This document shows positions 30,355 through 33,733 of a stretch of DNA of 33,733 bases, in pieces. Both the position numbers and the translations under genes were made by a program. The number at the start of each line of letters is the position of its first letter. The stretch's first letter is position 1. Location of the stretch: positions 1-33,733 of the forward strand of contig CAYLNM010000028.1 in assembly GCA_964385045.1 (NCBI GenBank), given 5' to 3'. The notes below the pieces were generated by a model. That model did no database searches. It worked only from the letters and a program-made list of their open reading frames with translations, and was not told the DNA's origin. This DNA is from CAYLNM01 sp964385045. Its GTDB lineage: Bacteria; Planctomycetota; Phycisphaerae; Phycisphaerales; SM1A02.

Positions 30355-30962
30355 GGGGCGGGCGCTCCGCGCCGCGTGAGGGCGTGGACGCCGAAGGCGA
30401 TGCCGGCGAGGGCCGCGATCGCGCTGCCGTGCAGGAGGACGGTCGGCAGCAGCATCGTCCGCGTGGGCCGTGCCGCGTCCACGTAGCGGTCGACCGCGAG
30501 CCGCTCGCCGAGCGCGGCGTCGATCCCCCCCGCGACGAGCGCCGCGACCGCGGGCTCGATCCACGGCTCCACCGCCGCACCGCCGCGGCTTCCGGTCTTC
30601 GAGTGACGGCGGCGGACGGTCAGCGTCGGCACCGCCCGGATCGTGACGCCCGGCCGGATCTCCGCGCCGCGGAAGATGACGACCACGCCGCGCGCCCACG
30701 GCCCGTGCGCCGCCGCCCGCTGCTCCGGCGTGGGATCGAGCGTGAGGGTTCGGGCGTCGGCGTTCGCGCCGGCGCCGCCATCGTCATCGGCATCGGCGTC
30801 GGCGTGGAACAGCACCACGGCCTCGGCCTTCGGAGTCGGCGTCTGCGCGAGGACGACGCCGCCGAGCGTCGCCGCCGCCAGGCAGAGGACGCTCAGGCGG
30901 CCCGTGGTGGGTCGCCTTCGTCGGGATCCCCGGACCGGCGGCTCCTCGCGTTGCTCGGACAT
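30351..30962 (-). CDS. two-helix membrane protein of unknown function (203 aa)
   Basis: A 203-residue protein starting MSEQREEPPVRG. A basic N-terminus is followed by a membrane helix (LSVLCLAAATLGGVVLA, about 24-40). A soluble middle domain has an acidic patch (DADADDDGG) and strands (GVVVIFRGAEIRPGVTIRAVPTLTV). A second membrane helix lies near the end (MLLPTVLLHGSAIAALAGIAFGVHAL). The layout, with both ends inside and a middle domain outside, recalls the DUF3592 protein at 1387-2016, but the sequences are different. GAGGAG lies eight bases upstream of the ATG. It is coupled to the GNAT gene by a GTGA overlap. The family is not recognised. Confidence 0.75.
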   Translation of the reverse strand: MSEQREEPPVRGSRRRRPTTGRLSVLCLAAATLGGVVLAQTPTPKAEAVVLFHADADADDDGGAGANADARTLTLDPTPEQRAAAHGPWARGVVVIFRGAEIRPGVTIRAVPTLTVRRRHSKTGSRGGAAVEPWIEPAVAALVAGGIDAALGERLAVDRYVDAARPTRTMLLPTVLLHGSAIAALAGIAFGVHALTRRGAPAP

Positions 30963-31397
30963 GCGCGTCTCCTCGCGGAGTCGGCCGGGCGGGCGGCACG
31001 ACCGATGGCGAGCCGGACGGCGGCCATCGTATCGGCGCCGGCGCCCGGTCGTCCGGCGACACCGATCCGATCGGCCGGCGGACCCGCCGCCGCGGGTCGC
31101 CCGAGCGCAGGAGCATCGCCGCGATCGCCGGGTGACCAGCAGCACGGGCAGCACCCCCCCGCCGGCTCGACGTCGAACGGCCAGGCGAGGACGAGCGGCC
31201 CGAGGCGCCCGATCACCCGGGAGCCGGTGCACGCCGAACGGGATCAGCCGCCCCCGGCCGAGGGCGCGGGCTCACCGTGGTCGGTCGAGATCGTCGCGCG
31301 GGTGCGGCCGGGCGCGCCCCACCGCGATCTCCGGATCGCCTCGCCGGAGTCCGCGTTCGAGTCGGCCGCGGACGAGCCTCGATCACGCCGGAGGCGC
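30963..31397. other. 435-base intergenic region
   Basis: No gene can be supported. On the minus strand a frame from GTG at 31216 begins plausibly (VIGRLGPLVLAWPFDVEPAGG) but loses coding character after a run of seven G at about 31154-31160. It may be a decayed gene end or chance. The promoter of the 30351-30962 gene must lie here. Confidence 0.5.
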
Positions 31398-31757
31398 TCA
31401 GTGGAACGGCGTCGGCCCGCCGACGACCTCGGCCCCACAGTAGGTGCAGCGGGCCTTGCCCTTCAGGACGGGCCGGTCGCACTGCGCACAGCGCCCCGGG
31501 GTCCCGGCGTCGATGCGGCCGTCCACGCGTCCGTCGCTCGCGTCCAGCTCGTGCATGATCCGCCGGAGGTCCTCGTCGGTGAGGTTCGTGCGCGACTGGA
31601 GGATCTGCCACATCGCCAGGCACGCGAGGGTGAGGCGATCCACGTCGCGGCGGAGCTTCCGGGTCTCGTCCTCGGCCGCGCCGGCCCGGGCGCGGGCTCC
31701 CTCGGCGTCGGCGCTGGCGTTGGAGATCTGATACTGCTGCAGCAGGTCCCAGAGCAT
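31398..31757 (-). CDS. coiled-coil / zinc-ribbon protein of unknown function
   Basis: A 119-residue protein starting MLWDLLQQYQISNASADAE. Residues about 15-45 are a charged helix likely to form a coiled coil (EGARARAGAAEDETRKLRR). A helical middle follows (LTLACLAMWQILQSRTNLTDEDLRRIMHEL). The end is a small zinc ribbon of two CxxC pairs (CAQCDRPVLKGKARCTYCG). Such proteins often act as adaptors; no specific role can be given. GGAGACG lies upstream of the ATG. It stands alone between non-coding gaps of 184 and 435 bases. Confidence 0.82.
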   Translation of the reverse strand: MLWDLLQQYQISNASADAEGARARAGAAEDETRKLRRDVDRLTLACLAMWQILQSRTNLTDEDLRRIMHELDASDGRVDGRIDAGTPGRCAQCDRPVLKGKARCTYCGAEVVGGPTPFH

Positions 31758-31941
31758 GAGGCGTCTCCGTTCGGATCGGGGCGGGGAACCCCCGCACCGT
31801 ACCGAGGCCGGCCACGGGTGCACGTCCCGATCCGCCCGGTTCCGGGACACGCCTCGCGGCCGGGCTGCGGCCGCGCGGCGTTCACGGTTCGCGCGCCCGT
31901 GGCTCCCGGGCCGGGGTGGGCGGCGGCGACGGCGCCGGATC

Positions 31942-32715
31942 TCAGCCGACCGTCACCGTCTCGCCGTCGTCCGGGATCCGCAGCCGCAGCGCGCCGACGC
32001 CCGCCGCCTCCGCCGCCCGGCGCAGTGCGTCCCGCGTCACCGGGCAGTGATCGAGGGCCTCGAGGTGCACCGCCACCACCGTCGCCTCGGGCGCGGCAGC
32101 GCACGTCCGCAGCGTCTCCGGCACGTCCATGATGATGGAGTCGTCCTCGTGGCCGGGCAGGGTCGCCCCGCCGGAGTGCGTGACGATCACGTCGGGGACG
32201 TGGGCCGCGATCGCCCGCTCCACCGCGTCGCACCACACCGTGTCGCCGGCCCAGTAGACGGTGGGCGTGCCGGGCGCCGCGAGCACGAGCCCCGACACGC
32301 GGCCCATCGCCTCGGCGACCGCGCCGTGGCCGTGACGACCGTCCGTGCGCACGAGCCGCAGGCCGTCCCAGTCGTGCTCGTCCTCGAGCACCGTCACCCG
32401 CGTGAAGCCCTGCTCGCCGAGGGCGGCGGCCACCTCCGCGGGGGCGATCACCGGCACGTCGCGGGCCAGCGTCTCGGCCGCCGCGGCATCCCAGTGGTCC
32501 GGGTGCAGGTGCGAGACGAAGACCGCGTCCGCCCCCGCCACGACGTCGGCCGCCGGCATCGGCAGGTCCACGGTGGGATTCCGCGGCCCGCCCGCGAAGG
32601 GGTCCATCGATCCCCTCGGGGCGAGACACGGATCCACGAGCAGCGTCCGCCCCGCGATCTCCAGCCGAATCGTCGCGTTGCGGATGAGCGTGAGCCGAAC
32701 GCTGCCGCCGCTCAC
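31942..32715 (-). CDS. UlaG-like metallo-beta-lactamase-fold hydrolase
   Basis: A 257-residue cytoplasmic protein. The start LTLIRNATIRLEIAGRTLLVDPCLAP is typical of UlaG-like members of the metallo-beta-lactamase superfamily. The metal motif is VSHLHPDHWD (HxHxDH), followed by VYWAGDTVW (bridging Asp), a histidine in VTHSGG and a C-terminal AVHLEALDHCPVT. Relatives include L-ascorbate-6-phosphate lactonase and N-acyl-phosphatidylethanolamine phospholipase D-like enzymes, so the substrate is open. It starts with GTG, whose GTGA overlaps the SYLF gene's stop codon; the two proteins are made together. Confidence 0.9.
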   Translation of the reverse strand: MSGGSVRLTLIRNATIRLEIAGRTLLVDPCLAPRGSMDPFAGGPRNPTVDLPMPAADVVAGADAVFVSHLHPDHWDAAAAETLARDVPVIAPAEVAAALGEQGFTRVTVLEDEHDWDGLRLVRTDGRHGHGAVAEAMGRVSGLVLAAPGTPTVYWAGDTVWCDAVERAIAAHVPDVIVTHSGGATLPGHEDDSIIMDVPETLRTCAAAPEATVVAVHLEALDHCPVTRDALRRAAEAAGVGALRLRIPDDGETVTVG

Positions 32716-33272
32716 TCGCCGAGCGGCCGGTAGCTGAACTTCTGGCCGCCCACCGACGCCTCGTACATCAGGCCGCCGTTGGGCAGGGTGAAGATCGCGA
32801 GGCCGTTCGCGAACTCCGCGTCGGCGCTCGCCCCCGCGGTCAGGGCCACCGCCGACGCCTGGGCCGACAGCTCGAACTCCCCGGCCTGGAAGCGGTCGAG
32901 CGCCGCCTCGTCCTCGAAGAAGAGGATCTCCTGGAAGCTCTGCCCGCCCAGCTGGAAGCCGATCGTCGCCTGCGAGAGCGATGCGGTGCCGACGAGGCGG
33001 CCCCGCTCGTAGACGAGCCCCTCGCCGTAGGCCCCGCCCACGCCGATGCCGCCCTTGCCGACGCTCGGGAAGAGGGCGTAGCCGTGGGAGTCGTCGAACC
33101 AGGCCTGCATGCCGGGATCGCGCTCGAGGAAGTCGTCCTTCGCGGCGGCGACCTCGCTCTGCATCGAGTCGAGCTCGCTCGCGGTGACGCGGGGCGCGGC
33201 GCAGCCGGTGGCGAGGAGGGACGCGAGCAGGCCGGTGGCGGCGAGGGCGGCGAGGCGGGTGCGGGCGGTCAT
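32712..33272 (-). CDS. SYLF-domain (Ysc84) lipoprotein
   Basis: A 186-residue protein. The signal peptide ends with the lipobox LLATGC at residue 24, so it is a lipoprotein. The rest is a SYLF domain: GYALFPSVGKGGIGVGGAYGEG, LVGTASLSQATIGFQLGGQSFQEILFF and the closing GLMYEASVGGQKFSY are its hallmark strands. SYLF domains bind phosphoinositide-like lipids in eukaryotes; in bacteria the role is unknown, probably envelope-related. It is coupled to the hydrolase gene behind it and overlaps, by ATGA, an open frame in front of it. Confidence 0.93.
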   Translation of the reverse strand: MTARTRLAALAATGLLASLLATGCAAPRVTASELDSMQSEVAAAKDDFLERDPGMQAWFDDSHGYALFPSVGKGGIGVGGAYGEGLVYERGRLVGTASLSQATIGFQLGGQSFQEILFFEDEAALDRFQAGEFELSAQASAVALTAGASADAEFANGLAIFTLPNGGLMYEASVGGQKFSYRPLGE

Positions 33273-33733
33273 GGTCGGTCTCCGAGTGTCGTCGCGGAAC
33301 CCGCCGGGCCACGTGGTCGCCCGGATGGCCCGCGCGGCGGCGATGGTACCGGGCCGTGGCGGGTACGGTTCGACCGGCCGAGCGAGGTTGCGCCGGCCGG
33401 CGACGGAAGCGCCTCGACGAACCGCCGCATCCGCGCCGCGACGACGCGAACGGTCACGCGCTCCCGCCGGCGTGTCCCGCGATCAGCCCGACCGCCGCGG
33501 ACGGGCCGGCTCCCGGCGCGATGGCCGAGAAGCGGCTCTCCCGCTCGGGCGGGAGCTCATCGTCGAATGCGTCGAGCACGATCCCGCCCGCGATGGCCCG
33601 CCGCCGGCTCCGCGGGATGACGTCGAGAACGCGGAGGCGGCCGCCGAGCAGGTGCAGGGCCGCGAGGCACGCCGCTCCGGCGTAAGCGTCCGGCGAAGCG
33701 CGTCCGACGGCAGCCCCACAGGGCCGGCCCGCC
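33269..33733 (-). CDS. possible 3' part of a gene cut by the window end
   Basis: A frame open from the window edge to a TGA at 33269-33271 that overlaps the SYLF start by ATGA. About the first 115 visible codons have GC-rich third positions and a plausible protein (DAYAGAACLAALHLLGGRL, GIVLDAFDDELPPERES, AAVGLIAGHAGG). The last 35 codons (RSNRTRHGPVPSPPRG and on) look non-coding, so the true end may differ or a frameshift may be present. The family is not recognised. Confidence 0.35.

Noticed and set aside
30963..31216. Possible small gene on the minus strand from a GTG at 31216
   Set aside because: The first 20 codons look plausible, but the frame then becomes Cys/Arg/Gly-rich with mixed third positions and overlaps the start of the next gene without coupling.
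33483..33719. Ser/Arg-rich minus-strand frame near the window end
   Set aside because: Its composition is typical of a shadow frame; another frame on the same strand has better third-position bias.

Overview
The window is very GC-rich DNA whose genes almost always carry G or C in the third codon position. Four secreted proteins in the left third end in the paired Ca-binding-loop module finishing in WGPC/WGAC/WGDC, known as the GC-type dockerin-like domain. That module is characteristic of Planctomycetota, especially Phycisphaerae, so a planctomycete is the best guess. No rRNA, tRNA, transposase or CRISPR array is visible. A run of 10 N at 28029-28038 is an assembly gap.

Left part (1-11.6 kb): three small soluble leftward genes (amphi-Trp domain protein, dodecin, SpoIIAA/STAS-like protein) and a DUF3592 membrane protein. 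These are followed by exported proteins: a beta-lactamase-fold serine hydrolase (rightward), an 11-repeat Sel1-like lipoprotein, a C39-like cysteine peptidase/beta-propeller protein, a carbohydrate-binding-like protein, and an endonuclease/exonuclease/phosphatase domain fused to a phytase-esterase-like domain. All but the Sel1 lipoprotein end in the dockerin-like module. Tandem repeats and strong stem-loops lie between them.

Centre (11.9-29.8 kb): a complete [NiFe]-hydrogenase locus of the group 2a (Huc) type. A leftward run of 15 genes reads hucS, hucL, maturation protease, two small unknowns, a helical-repeat protein, another unknown, the NifU-Rieske protein HucE, an NHL propeller, hypC, a second hypC-like gene, hypD, hypE, hypF and an uncharacterised polytopic membrane protein. 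Most junctions are 4-base stop/start overlaps. Divergent from hucS runs a DUF1641-type protein with an internal duplication, then hypA, hypB (interrupted by the N gap) and a NicO-type nickel permease. HucS keeps exactly three cysteines per cluster site, which fits three [3Fe-4S] clusters as in the mycobacterial enzyme that oxidises atmospheric H2. The inferred system takes in nickel, builds the NiFe(CN)2CO site (HypA-F, protease), and passes electrons from H2 through HucL and HucS to an unidentified acceptor. HucE and the DUF1641 protein are candidates for electron or quinone coupling. The 218-base intergenic region between hucS and the DUF1641 gene holds divergent promoter-like sequences and three inverted repeats.

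Right part (29.8-33.7 kb): leftward genes for a GNAT acetyltransferase coupled to a small two-helix membrane protein, a zinc-ribbon/coiled-coil protein, a UlaG-like metallo-beta-lactamase-fold hydrolase coupled to a SYLF-domain lipoprotein, and possibly the end of another gene running off the window.

All functional calls are from reading motifs; no database search was possible.
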